A stretch of DNA of 64,000 bases. Origin: Malania oleifera. Its lineage: Eukaryota > Streptophyta > Magnoliopsida > Santalales > Ximeniaceae. The position numbers and the translations under genes were made by a program. The notes under the pieces were generated by a model. It saw only the letters and a list, made by a program, of their open reading frames with translations, did no database searches and was not told the DNA's origin. Numbering within the stretch: the stretch's first letter is position 1; the number at the start of each line of letters is the position of its first letter. Shown here piece by piece: positions 1-10,061 of this stretch. The stretch spans positions 106,377,988 to 106,441,987 of the forward strand of contig NC_080423.1 of assembly GCF_029873635.1 (NCBI RefSeq), read 5' to 3'.

Positions 1-2290
1 GAGATGGAAGCTCCAAGGAATAAAAAGGAGATACAAGTTCTGACCGGAAGGATAGCCTCCCTCAGCAGATTTATCTCTTGCTCAGGGGACAAAGGCTTAC
101 CTTTCTTTAGAGCACTGCGGAAGAAGGGAGGATTCGAATAGGGGGAAGATCAGGATGTAGCCTTCGAGCAGCTTAAGCAATACCTCGGATCCCCTCCTCT
201 CTTAACAAAAGCAAAGAATGGGGAAGACCTCTATCTATATATAGCTTCCACGGAGAATGCCGTCAGTTCGGTTTTGGTCCAGGAAGAGGGTAGGAAGCAT
301 CAGCCTATATATTACACAAGTAAGGTGTTAAGTGGCGCCGAGAAGAACTATTGTACGGTGGAAAAAGCCGCCTTCTCCATCATCTGTGCAGCGCGTAAAT
401 TAAGACCCTATTTTCAAGCCCATAGGGTTGTCGTGTTAACAAACCTGCCCATGAGACAAATTCTACAGCGACCGGAGAGTTCGGGAAGAATGATGAGGTG
501 GTCGATAGAATTAAGTGAATTCGACATACAGTATCAACTGAGGCCTGCGGTCAAGGCTCAGGTACTCGCGGATTTTACAGCAGAAAGGCTCCCCGAGTCA
601 TCCGCCAAGTTGGAGGACTGGACATTGCACGTTGATGGGTCCTCTAATGCTGCTGGAGGGGGAGCCGGATTCATCCTTTCTGACCTGGAGGGCAATGAAA
701 CTCTCTTCGCCCTAAAATTGGAGTTCACAGCAACCAACAACGAGGCGGAGTACGAAGCCCTGTTAGCCGGCCTGCGCCTGGCAGAAGCATTAGGGGTGGC
801 ACAGATCAAAGTACTGAGTGATTCCCAGCTGGTGGTAGAGCAACTCAAAGGAGAATTCGAAGCTAGGGATCCAAGAATGAAGAAATATCTCTCCAAGGCA
901 AGAGGGTACATAGAAGCATTCGTCCACTTCGACATAGAACACGTACCGAGAGTAGAGAATAAAAAGGCGGACGCACTAGCGAAGTTAGCCTCGGCAACCG
1001 GTTCGGAATGGAAAGACATTATCTATCTTGAACGCATAGGGAACCCCTCCTACAAGGAGGACAGAATTAACTCAGTGGCGTCCGAATTCAGCAAAGACGA
1101 TTGGAGAGAGTCCTTATTCCTGTACCTAAAGGACGGATCCTTACCAGGAGATAATAAGGAGGCTCAAAAGGTGAGGAGGAAAGCGGCAAGATATACGTTG
1201 ATGGGCCGGGAGCTCTACAGGCGATCCCTGACATTGCCCTACTTTCGATGTTTAAGCAAAGAAGAAGGGGAATACATACTACGGGAAATCCATGAAGGAG
1301 TATACGGAAACCACCTTGCCAGTAGGGCTCTAGCTCACAAAGCTATGCGACAGGGATTTTACTGGCCCACAATGAAGAAGGACGCGATTGAACTCGTTAG
1401 AAAATGTGACAGATGTCAAAGGTGCGCTGTGGTACCACACGCACCCTCTAGTCTACTCTCTCCTCTAACAGGTCCCTGCCCTTTTGGTCAGTGGGGGATA
1501 GATATCCTCGGACCTCTTCCACAGACGACTGGCCAGAAAAAATTCTTGTTGGTAGCAATAGATTATTTCACTAAGTGGGTAGAGGCCGAACCCCTAGCCA
1601 CCATAACAGAGCGGAATATTACACGCTTCGTGTGGACCTCATTGGTTTGCTGCTACGGCATTCCCTCAGCGATAGTTACAGACCACGGGAAGCAGTTCGA
1701 CAACGACTGCTTCAAAAAGTTCTGTTCGGATCTATCTATTAAGCTTCTCTTCGCGTCGGTGGCGCACCCCCAGAGGACGCGACTCGAGTCCATGCAAGGT
1801 AGATGGACAGAGGAACTCCCTTCCCTTATGTGGGCGTACCACACCACCAAGAGAGCAGCAACAGGGGAAACCCCATTCATGCTTGTCTTCGGCGCAGAAG
1901 CAGTCATCCCAGCAGAGGTGGGGATACCCTCTTGGCGAAGGCAATACTTTAACGAGCAGACCAATAGCGAGGAGCTCAGATCAAAAATAGACCTACTGGA
2001 AGAGAGACAGGATCAGGCGAGTGTAAAAGTTGCCGCGTACCAGCAGAGGGTAGCAAAAGTACTACAACCACCGCGTGAAAGTACGGAATTTTCAGCCAGG
2101 AGACTTAGTCCTTAGGAAAAGGCGAAACAACCCGTCCGAGCCAGGGTCGCACAAGCTAAAGCCTAACTGGGAGGGCCCATACAAGGTCACCACAGAGATA
2201 AAACCCGGGACCTACAGGTTGGAAGAGATAGGGGGGAAAGAAATCAAGAACACGTGGAATTCCGAATTGTTAAAGAAATATTATTCCTAA
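1..2290 (+). pseudogene. Tat-type pol: RT end, RNase H, second RNase H, integrase (broken)
   Basis: Frame 1 is open from base 1 (RT connection region) to a TAG at 139-141, where the family has Trp. It then runs through the gypsy RNase H (about 230-590; YTSKVL and AEKNY motifs) and the second RNase H (about 610-1010; HVDGSSN, NNEAEYEAL, SDSQL, KADALAKLA, i.e. the D-E-D-D residues). Integrase has an HHCC zinc finger near 1290-1430 and catalytic-core Asp residues in GIDILGP and VTDHGKQFD. The stretch that should hold the third catalytic residue, Glu, is missing just after HPQ near 1770, an in-frame loss of about 20 codons. One extra A in the run near 2056-2059 shifts the frame; the integrase C-terminus (GDLVLRKRR, NWEGPYKV) continues to a stop at 2290. 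In the live element the product would copy RNA and insert the cDNA. Confidence 0.88.
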
Positions 2291-2394
2291 GAACCGCTTT
2301 TTGTAGCGCTGTAATAAAAGTGTCTTTTACAAAAAGTTGCATTACAACAATAAAGGTTGAAAAGTTCAAAATACATGTTCGGCTCCTATATATG

Positions 2395-4103
2395 CTAGTT
2401 TGCCTTACTCCCCTCTCCAACTTCCAACTCCTCCCCTTCTTCATCCTCCTCTAGTTCCTCTGCAGACTCAGGACTCTCGTCGCCATAACCATGAGAGCTT
2501 ACACCGTCAAAAGGAATCTCAGGATGTTTAGTCCTTACTTGATCTCTACACCTTCTGAAACCAATTCGATAAGCTTTGGAGGTGTCGATGACGAATTGGT
2601 TCGACTCTTTGTACTTCCTCACCGCAGTTCGAGAAGCAGAAGCAGCAGCAGCAGCCTCTCTGGAAGGAAGTTCCTCCCTACGAAGGTGATCGATCTTTGC
2701 CTGCAAAGCCCGCTCGCGGGCCTCGGCCTCGCGCAGTTCGTTCTGCGCAAGGACATATTTTTCCCTAGCATCGAGGGTCTGGCGGTACATCTCCGTGACC
2801 TTCTCCTCCTGGGCTAGAGCCATCGTCGCAAGCTGCATAGAATACCAATAAGGAAGTTAGCAAGGCTATGCATAAGTCCAAAAGTATAAAGCCCACTTTG
2901 AATAGGCACCTGGTACGAAGTATGGCGGATTTTCGCCGAGAGGGCGTCAGGAAGGGTACACTAGGCCTGCACAAAATCCTCAGCATGCACAGCCCGTCGG
3001 AGGGCAGAGGCAGAACGGGTCGGCTCGTGGAAGATGGCTTCAATTTGAGCCTGAGAGTTCGTAGGAGGAGCAGCATGGACCTCATCAGTAAGGGCGCCGG
3101 AATCCCCTACTGCGGGTGTATCCCTGTGAGAGGATTCTCCTTCAACCTCCCTTCTCTTCTTCCTGCTCCTGCTAACCCTTTGCTTTCTAGCCTCTCCCAT
3201 GAGAGATTCATACCTGTTGAAGTCCATATCTGCAAGGATAAAAGAGACAAGGGGTAAGAACCCCAACAGTAAAGACGACAACCAAACATACACATAACAA
3301 GGGGGGAGAATGACTTGAAGAAACGGGGCTGATTCCCCACTGCACAAGGACACGCTCCTTTAGCAGCTCCTCGTGAGGGATAATCCCCTGTTCACCGAGG
3401 GCACGAAGTTCTTTAAGGATGGCCTGCTCTTCGGGAGAAAGTCTGGAGAGGAGATTGCGCACCCGAACTACAAAGGAAAAAGGGGTGAAAGGAGAAAGGA
3501 TGAGTTAGACGGATCACCTACGTGTAAGCCTAGCAAAAGAGGGTAGAAAAAGATAACCACGTTACCATCAAGAGGAGAAGACCAGACAAAGGAGCCTGTG
3601 TAATCCAGCTCTCCCGACGCAAAGAAGTAACGGGTCTTCCAGTTATGGATGGAAGAACTGCCTGGTGAGAAGAGCTTATAACCTGGTAGAGAGTTGAAAT
3701 AATACAGCTCTTTCTCTGCAGAGTGAGATCGCATTTGGAAACAACTTCTGAAGAGGGGGACGGTAGGGTGATGGCCCAAGCGGAGCAGAAGCACAGCAAA
3801 ACAGGTGAGCGAAAGATAAGAGTTCGGAACAAGTTGAGATGGTGCTATGCGATAAAAACGCAATACATTAGAAACAAAGGAGGAAAAAGGGAGCCTAAGA
3901 CCCAAATCTAGATAATCGGTATACAGGCAGAGCTCCTCGGATTTTTGGTCAAGGGCTGATTCAGTAGCAGTGGGTAACCTAACAGTGACATTGGATGGTA
4001 GGGCAAAAAAATAACGAACATTTTGCAGATCGGAAGAGGTGAGCTCACAACGAGCGCTCCGAACTGTTGTAGGTACTCTTAATGGCTACGAGGAGGTCTC
4101 CAT
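2395..4103 (-). pseudogene. Antisense five-exon gene of the Tat element (Transposase_28-like protein)
   Basis: Read on -, ATG at 4103 opens coding exon 4103-3566, then 3467-3315, 3229-2910 and 2832-2395. The introns (98, 85 and 77 nt) have GT...AG ends and all phases agree; the spliced length is 1449 nt, an exact 483 codons. Only two in-frame stops interrupt it: TAG at 4088-4086 (codon 6) and TAG at 2963-2961. The first coding exon has the pattern GLRLPFSSF...FYRIAPSQL...LGHHPTV...YYFNSLPGYK, typical of the plant 'putative gypsy type transposon' domain (Transposase_28, PF04195). The third is basic (RSRKKRR); the last is a Glu/Arg/Ala-rich coiled coil ending in an acidic tail. The function of this family is unknown. 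The exon 3 donor (3314) is chosen by phase and is less certain than the others. Confidence 0.75.
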
Positions 4104-4315
4104 AGGAAAAAACAAGCCTGAAGGAAACACTACTTAAACCTAAGGGTCAAACGAGCAAGCAAAGATCAAGAAGAAAGGAGGCCAAGACAGATCAAGACAG
4201 TAAAATTTCACACAAACAACTAGGCAATCTTACAAGACAAGATCAAACATACAAAACTAGCGCAAGAACAATGAAGAACAACAAGACAAAAATGCTATAG
4301 AAAGGGAAAGCATAC

Positions 4316-4421
4316 CTAGCGCCAAATAAGGGACTTGTGGAACGGAGGAGAGTAGAGAAGGAAGCAGTTCTCTTGGAATGAAGACGAGTGTGGAATGAAG
4401 GAGTCCACTGGCCTTTATATA
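4316..4421 (-). promoter_or_regulatory. TATA box and 5' untranslated exon of the antisense gene
   Basis: On -, TATATAAA lies at 4421-4414, so transcription should start near 4385. A non-coding exon would run to 4316, where TAG|GTATG is a good donor. TTCCTTCAG at 4126-4118 is a matching acceptor (intron of 198 nt), and the ATG at 4103 lies 14 nt into the next exon. The promoter points away from the tandem arrays at 4.7-5.7 kb and against the pol gene. This is read from the sequence; no expression is shown. Confidence 0.55.
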
Positions 4422-4735
4422 GAGAGGAGGGCACGAATCCCTTTGGCGGGAATCTCAAGAATTTTCATTTACGAGAAGGATTGCGTCTCGAGGGAGGCAA
4501 AGGGCACAGAAAATCTCTGACAAGTGCACAGACGAGGCTTCCCGAGGACAAACGCCACCTCGGAAACACCAAGTTGCCTCGGACACAACGTTGGATGGAT
4601 GGCCATCAATAATGCTTTCCTCCAACCCACTTTCCGAGGTAGAACGCTTTTAAAACCTGCTTTTTTGTATCTCTCGCAGGACAGAAGCGTGCAACGATGC
4701 CTCGGGAAAGTGAGATTGACGCGAATGACGACCCA

Positions 4736-5045
4736 ACAGATGAGCACGACTCATCACGCGGACGGCCCAAGATGACGAGCACGACTCGTGAGGCCAGACC
4801 AACCAACAGATGAGCACGACTCATCAGGAGGATGGCCCGAACTGACGAGCACGACTCGTGAGGCCAGAGCAACCCAACAGATGAGCACGACTCATCACGC
4901 AGACGGCCCAAAATGACGAGCACGACTCGTGAGGCCAGACCAACCAACAGATGAGCACGACTCATCAGGAGGATGACCCGAACTGACGAGCACGACTCGT
5001 AAGGCCAGAACAAACAGATGAGCATGACTCATCACGCGGAAAGCC
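4736..5045. repeat. Tandem array of alternating small hairpins
   Basis: Two related words alternate about every 35 bases: GATGAG-CACGA-CTCATC (near 4739, 4811, 4880, 4950, 5015) and ACGAG-CACGA-CTCGT (near 4775, 4840, 4915, 4985). Each can fold as a 5-6 bp stem with a five-base loop. The composite unit is about 70 bases. Long ORFs across it arise from the repetition and are not genes. Confidence 0.85.
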
Positions 5046-5149
5046 CAAGCAACGAGCATTATTTGTAGTGCCACACAGCCGAGTAGGTTGGTTAGCTTAG
5101 CCTGATTATTCAAAAAGCTCAGAAGAAACACCTCGGCTCGAGTCACTCT

Positions 5150-5712
5150 TCAAGAGCTCGGCACGAGTCCTGCTTCAAAGAGCTCAGCCCGAACAGCTCG
5201 GCAGATACAGCTCGGCACGAGTCCTGCTTCAAAGAGCTCGGCCCGAACAGCTCGGCACGAGTCCTGCTTCAAAGAGCTCGGCCCGAACAGCTCGGCAGAT
5301 ACAGCTCGACACGAATCCTGCTTCAAAGAGCTCGGCCCGAACAGCTCGGTAGAAACAGCTTGGCACGAGTCCTGCTTCAAAGAGCTCGGGCAAAAGAGCT
5401 CGACCCGAACAGCTCGGCAGAAACAGCTCGGCACGAGTCCTGCTTCAAAGAGTTCGAACAAAAGAGCTCGGCCCGAAGAGCTCGGCAGAAACAGTTCGGC
5501 CCGAACAGCTCGGCCCAAACGGCTCGGCAGGAACAGCTCGGCATGAATCCTTCCTCGAAGAGCTCGGCTCGAACAGCTCGGCAAAAACAGCTCGGCACGA
5601 GTCCTGCTTCAAAGAGCTCGGACAAACTCAGCTCAACACGAGTCCTTCTTGGAAGAGCTCGGACAAAGGAGCTCGGCCCGAACAGTTCGGACAAGGCAGC
5701 TTGGCGCAAACA
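5150..5712. repeat. Tandem array built on GAGCTCGGC(C/A)CGA words
   Basis: About nine copies of a core (CACGAGTCCTGCTTCAAAGA and variants, beginning near 5161, 5215, 5255, 5309, 5364, 5431, 5542, 5595 and 5636) are separated by runs of AGCTCGGC-type words. AGCTC/GAGCT is partly palindromic, so both strands look alike and long open frames appear on both. Tandem arrays in the 3' untranslated part are known for Tat elements and can seed satellites. Confidence 0.85.
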
Positions 5713-5737
5713 GTCGGCAGTTTAATTATTCTTCCCA

Positions 5738-5799
5738 ACAAAAAAAAAAAAGAAAAAAAAAGAAAAAAAAAAGGAGAAAAAGAGGAGAACACGAGGAAG
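5738..5799 (+). other. A-rich stretch and polypurine tract before the 3' LTR
   Basis: An A/G-only run from about 5740 to 5786 grades into GGAGAACACGAGGAAG, directly followed by TG at 5800. This is where plus-strand priming is expected in an LTR element. Which purines are actually used cannot be told from sequence. Confidence 0.6.
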
Positions 5800-6232
5800 T
5801 GTTAAAACTTTTAAATGGAAAGATGCAAACACAAATCACGCTAATAAGGGCAGGTCAACGCCTGTTTAATACTTTCTCTAGGTTTGACTTTCTGACGAGT
5901 GATTAGCTCCGACCTAATGAAGAGGAGGAGAGATTCACGCCGACTCCCTTAAAAGCCGAGTAATAGGCGCGCACACTTATGGCTGGAGAGCGATTCGCGC
6001 CCCCACGCAATAAATCTGAGCCAACCAGTGGTCAACTCAAGCCCTTATAAGAAGGGATTGGGAGTACAGGCAAAGGTAAGTGAGATAACACTATTCTACT
6101 GTTGCATTTAGCCTTCCTAAAAGCCTTCCTCTTACTTAGGCATCGGAGTGATCCCCCGGAGTACACCCCGGGTCCTCCAAGCCTTTGTTCTTTTCTTATT
6201 TCAGGTCAACAAAAGTCGAAGGAGCATCCCAA
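5800..6232 (+). repeat. 3' LTR of the Tat element
   Basis: Begins with TG after the purine tract. TTATAAGA near 6045-6052 is a plausible TATA box, and the LTR ends around 6226-6232 (GGAGCATCCCAAC). Without the 5' LTR, the end and the target duplication cannot be fixed. The flank just beyond is AT-rich host or older repeat DNA. Confidence 0.65.
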
Positions 6233-6239
6233 CTATTTT

Positions 6240-7440
6240 TTTTATTTCAGCAATTAAATTTTTAGTGCATGATATGTATACATAGAATATTAATTTAGAA
6301 CAATGTTAATTTGGTGCATGATATATATACATAGAATAATTTATTTCAACAATTAAATTTTTAGGGTCATCCAAAATTATTGAGTCTGCCTCCATGCTAG
6401 TTTTTTTTTTTTTTTTTTTTATAATAAAAATGAAATATAATGTGTAGGGTTTCCACTAAAGAAACAATAATTAAAATTTAAATGTTAAAGCTAATTAAGA
6501 TTAAATTACTATATTTACTCATAATCATAAAAAAAATATTAAATAATGACATTTAAATTAGTGTGTGAATCCCTACATTGCATATGCTGTTTATTATGCA
6601 TGTGCATGATTGCATTTTTGTGTATTAAAATATTAATAGATTATAAGAATTTAATTACATGCATGACACCAGATTTGCTCTTTAATAAATTTATATTGAA
6701 TATATTTTTTTCTCAAACAAATATCATCAAAACTTATTAATGCATTTTTATTTAAATTATTTAATACAATTTAGGATAAAACAAAAGTGACCTCTCTTAA
6801 AGTTTAGTAAAAAGACAAAAATCTCTTATGAGATTTAAAAAAATTTAGGAACCTTTCATAAGAATTTAAAGATTTCCTCTCCTTCTATTTAGTAAAAAGA
6901 TAAAAAATTTTAGGGGTATTAGTGTCAAAAATCAAATGTTAGAAAAAGTTTGTAAAAATTTTGAAATTTTCAAAAAAGTATGTGAGATTTTTGAAACCTT
7001 AGAGGATGTAAAGCAACTCAACCCTATAGGTCATTATTATAAACATATTATTGTAATTATTTTACTTAGTTATTATATTTCAAAATTCAATTTAGAAGAA
7101 CAATATATGTACATGACAAAATAATTTACCCTACCATAATTGTATTAATATAAAAGATAAACATAAGTATAGATATATACATATATAATTAGTTTATTTT
7201 ATTCTAACCAAACAGTAGAACAAACTTTTTATTCAAGCAATAATTTATAGACATAGGTATAAATACATTTTTTAATCTAAATTTGGTTTAATTTACTTTC
7301 GTAGGTGTTTACAATTTCTTGAGGGTCAATCTCTAAATGGCACCGGTGACGATATTGTTATATATTGGGAAGGGGGGGGGGGAATTATTAACGAAGTAGA
7401 GGGTGTTAGTTATAGTACTATACTAGTTTGACCAATTCGA
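6240..7440. other. AT-rich intergenic stretch, no gene seen
   Basis: Near 6240-6365 a block of about 45 bases (ATTTCARCAATTAAATTTTT; GTGCATGATAT) is duplicated. Around 6775-6910 there is degenerate repeat sequence with recurring AAAAAGA(C/T)AA words, and similar sequence reappears near 13990-14280. A G run lies at 7372-7382. Short ORFs here look random. Confidence 0.5.
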
Positions 7441-7449
7441 ATTGGCCGT

Positions 7450-9975
7450 AAGTGTAAATTAAATAAATTGTACTCGAAAATATATCAATATTTGCATATT
7501 GATCCAGATCAATATGCATTGGGGGTGACTGCAAGATACCCTATGCGAGGGTATAATGGTATAGTTCTTTATGAGGTTGTTCCCATAATTGATGATTACG
7601 GTTTGCGCATTGTGTTGGATGCACACTGCGTAGGTATGACATATATAACTGTTCAATTATATGTCGATACCATTCCTCACATAGGTGTCGCCGCGGATTG
7701 GTAGACGGGGGCATCTGCCGAGCATGTGGTTGTAGCGAAGGAAGAGACCCAACAGACACGTCGTTATGATATGACTGCGGAAGAAGGTATTGAACCATAC
7801 ACGAGTGCGGATGTTGGTGGGATGCTCGTTGTGGATTTGAATGAATCTTCGGGATCGTCGTTCAAGTTGCAGACGTATGAAAGATATGTTCTTCACACAG
7901 ATGATCATGTAGTTTGCGAATAAGTTCCAGGAGAACGTCTAGGATCGTTGTTTGCCATTGCGAACAATACGTTAGACGAGGGGATGAACATTACGAATGA
8001 TGTTAATTTACAAGATGACACGTATGAGCAGGAAACGGGTGAAGGGACGAATGAGTTCCTCGATGATGTCAACCCACCCCATGCCACGAATGATGCCATG
8101 TACAATGCGCATCTGATGGACGAACCTCCTATGTACGGTTTAATTGACCTAGATGCTGCAGATTTGTCACATGATGAGGAGCTTCCTATACGGGTAACTC
8201 GTTGGGATGAATCGTCTGAGCTGAGTAAGGGGATGCTATTCGGGTCGAAGGATTAGTTGATAGCGGCAGTACGGATATATCACGCTTGAACCCACCATGA
8301 CTTCCACATTCTGCAGTCTATCCTAGTGTTATGGGTTGCTAGGTGTAAGGAGTCTGATTGCGGATAGAGAATGTGTGCAATGTATCAGATGAAACACCGA
8401 TTATTCGAAATCACCCAATATGGTGGTCCGCACACGTGTTTAAATGAACTTCTCTTGCAAGATAAGGAGATCGTGAATATGATCAAAGGTGATGCATCGA
8501 CATCAATCGTCCCATTGAAAGAGTTCATAAATCGTCGTTTTGGCTATTCGATCTCGTATAAGAAGGTTTGGTTGAGCAAATAGAAGACAATTGCCCAAGT
8601 ATTTGGCCATTGGGAGATGTCTTATCAAACATTGCCAAAGTGGATGGAAGCGATGTGCGCGTACAATTCTGGTACTATAGTCAAGTGGAGGTGGACTCTT
8701 ATTTCAAGTAGCAAGCACACCGCAACATTTGTATCCGTATTTTGGTTATTTATAGCATCTATTTAGGGCTTTTTCGCTGCCCTCTCGTTATATGTGTGGA
8801 CGGGACACACTTGTATGGTAAGTATAAGGGTAAACTCCTAATAGTGACGTTCCCAGATGCAAATAGGAAAATATTTTCTCTTATATTTGCTATTGTTTAA
8901 GAGGAAAGTTTGGACACATGAAATTGGTTTCTATGTTGTATTCATTCCATTACTGATAGGGACGACATTTGCCTTATATCATATCGACATCCAAGAATTT
9001 TCGTGATAGTACAACACGATCCTGATTGACAACCACCACGTGCTCACCATCGATTCTGCATTCGACACGTGGTCAGCAACTTTAGCATGAAAGTACATAG
9101 TATCAATCTTAAGTGTATGACTGAGCAAGTGGAAATGGAGCATTAGGTAAGAAAATTTAACATGTGGATGGAGAGGATATTCGATGAGGGTGGGGAACCA
9201 TTAAAGTCGTTTTTCGATTAGATCCCTCCTCATATATGGAATCAGTGCCATGACGGTGGAAGAAGGTATGAGAACATGACCACTAAACTTGTGGAGTGTT
9301 TTAATGCCGTCCTGAAAGGCACTCGTAGCCTTCCAATAACGGCCCTTGAGCAACTGACATTTTATCGCGTTATACATTATTTCAATAGCCGATGAGAGGC
9401 TGCTCGTAATGCAATATCGGGAGAAAATGCATTCACTCCCCATATATTGCTATCGATGGAAAGAAGGGAGTTGAAGATGACCAGACATCGAGTCACGACG
9501 TTCAACCGGTCTAGGGGTAGTTTTAACATCACAACCGCGGAGTTGGGGCCCCGTAAAGGAAACAACATCCAAACTTTAAGCATTCAGGGTAGATGCAAAT
9601 GTTCAAATGGGAAGTGGCAAGCTTCGCACTTTCCCTGCTCCCACCTTCTCGCTGCATGTGCAAAAACATGATTGAACGCTATGCAATACGTTGAGTCATG
9701 TTGGAGCACTTTCGAGTACTATGCGACATATGCTGCAGAATTTCATCCGATTATGCAAGAGGCATATTGACCAGCATTCTCATTTTCGACTATACAGACA
9801 AATCCTGTGTATGTTCGACATAAAGGTCGGCCTAGGAGCTCATGTATACACAATGAGATGGATGCAAGGGAAGGTAGAAAGAGGAACACGTGTAACATAT
9901 GTCATCAAGAAGGACATAACCGCACAAGGTTTCCGAGAAGGACCCAACCCGGAGATGCACTTATAGGACTTCTAA
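7450..9975 (+). pseudogene. Mutator-like (MULE) transposase, heavily decayed
   Basis: Several frames must be joined, with many stops. In order: an N-terminal part (7468-7704), an acidic linker (7948-8200), the MuDR DNA-binding domain (about 8205-8560; GMLFGSKD...HRLFEITQYGGPHTC), and the transposase core with DGTHLYGKYKG at 8799-8820, which supplies the first catalytic Asp. Then IVEEESLDTWNWF-type sequence, with both W-position and E-position stops, and ICLISYRHP near 8965-8990, where the usual Asp is Tyr (TAT at 8982). Next come ECFNAVLKG, a SWIM zinc finger (CKC...CSH, about 9592-9645) and a final zinc knuckle near 9890-9930 whose last Cys is replaced. MULE transposases cut and paste DNA between long terminal inverted repeats; those repeats were not found. 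Confidence 0.85.
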
Positions 9976-10061
9976 TACACTTCTTTTTTATATATTTATT
10001 GTATTGTGATGGTGCATTTTGCAGGATCGATCTAGGACTGTCTAATCGGAGCGTTTTGACA

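Larger units (their letters stand above)
1..6232 (+). mobile_element. Tat-lineage Ty3/gypsy retrotransposon, 5' end outside the window
   Basis: Seen in order: the end of reverse transcriptase, a gypsy RNase H, a second RNase H, integrase, a long 3' region with an antisense gene and tandem repeats, a purine tract, and an LTR ending near 6.23 kb. A second, archaeal-type RNase H between the gypsy RNase H and integrase is the known hallmark of the plant Tat lineage (Ogre, Retand, Grande, RIRE2 types). Long 3' regions with tandem repeats or an antisense ORF are also known there. The 5' LTR, gag, protease and most of the RT lie before base 1, so length and target duplication cannot be judged. Several disabling changes show that this copy is not autonomous. 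Confidence 0.9.

Noticed and set aside
558-1019. 153-codon frame on - inside the Tat RNase H
   Set aside because: Shadow of the clearly coding + strand.
4606-5025. 139-codon frame on - with repeated SRAHLLVG-type peptides
   Set aside because: It is the translated tandem hairpin array, not a protein gene.
4736-5045. CRISPR array
   Set aside because: Spacers are not unique, units alternate between two related words, and the context is a plant retrotransposon.
5150-5725. Open frames of 100-144 codons in the repeat array
   Set aside because: They exist on both strands because the repeat unit lacks stops; the peptides are simple reiterations.
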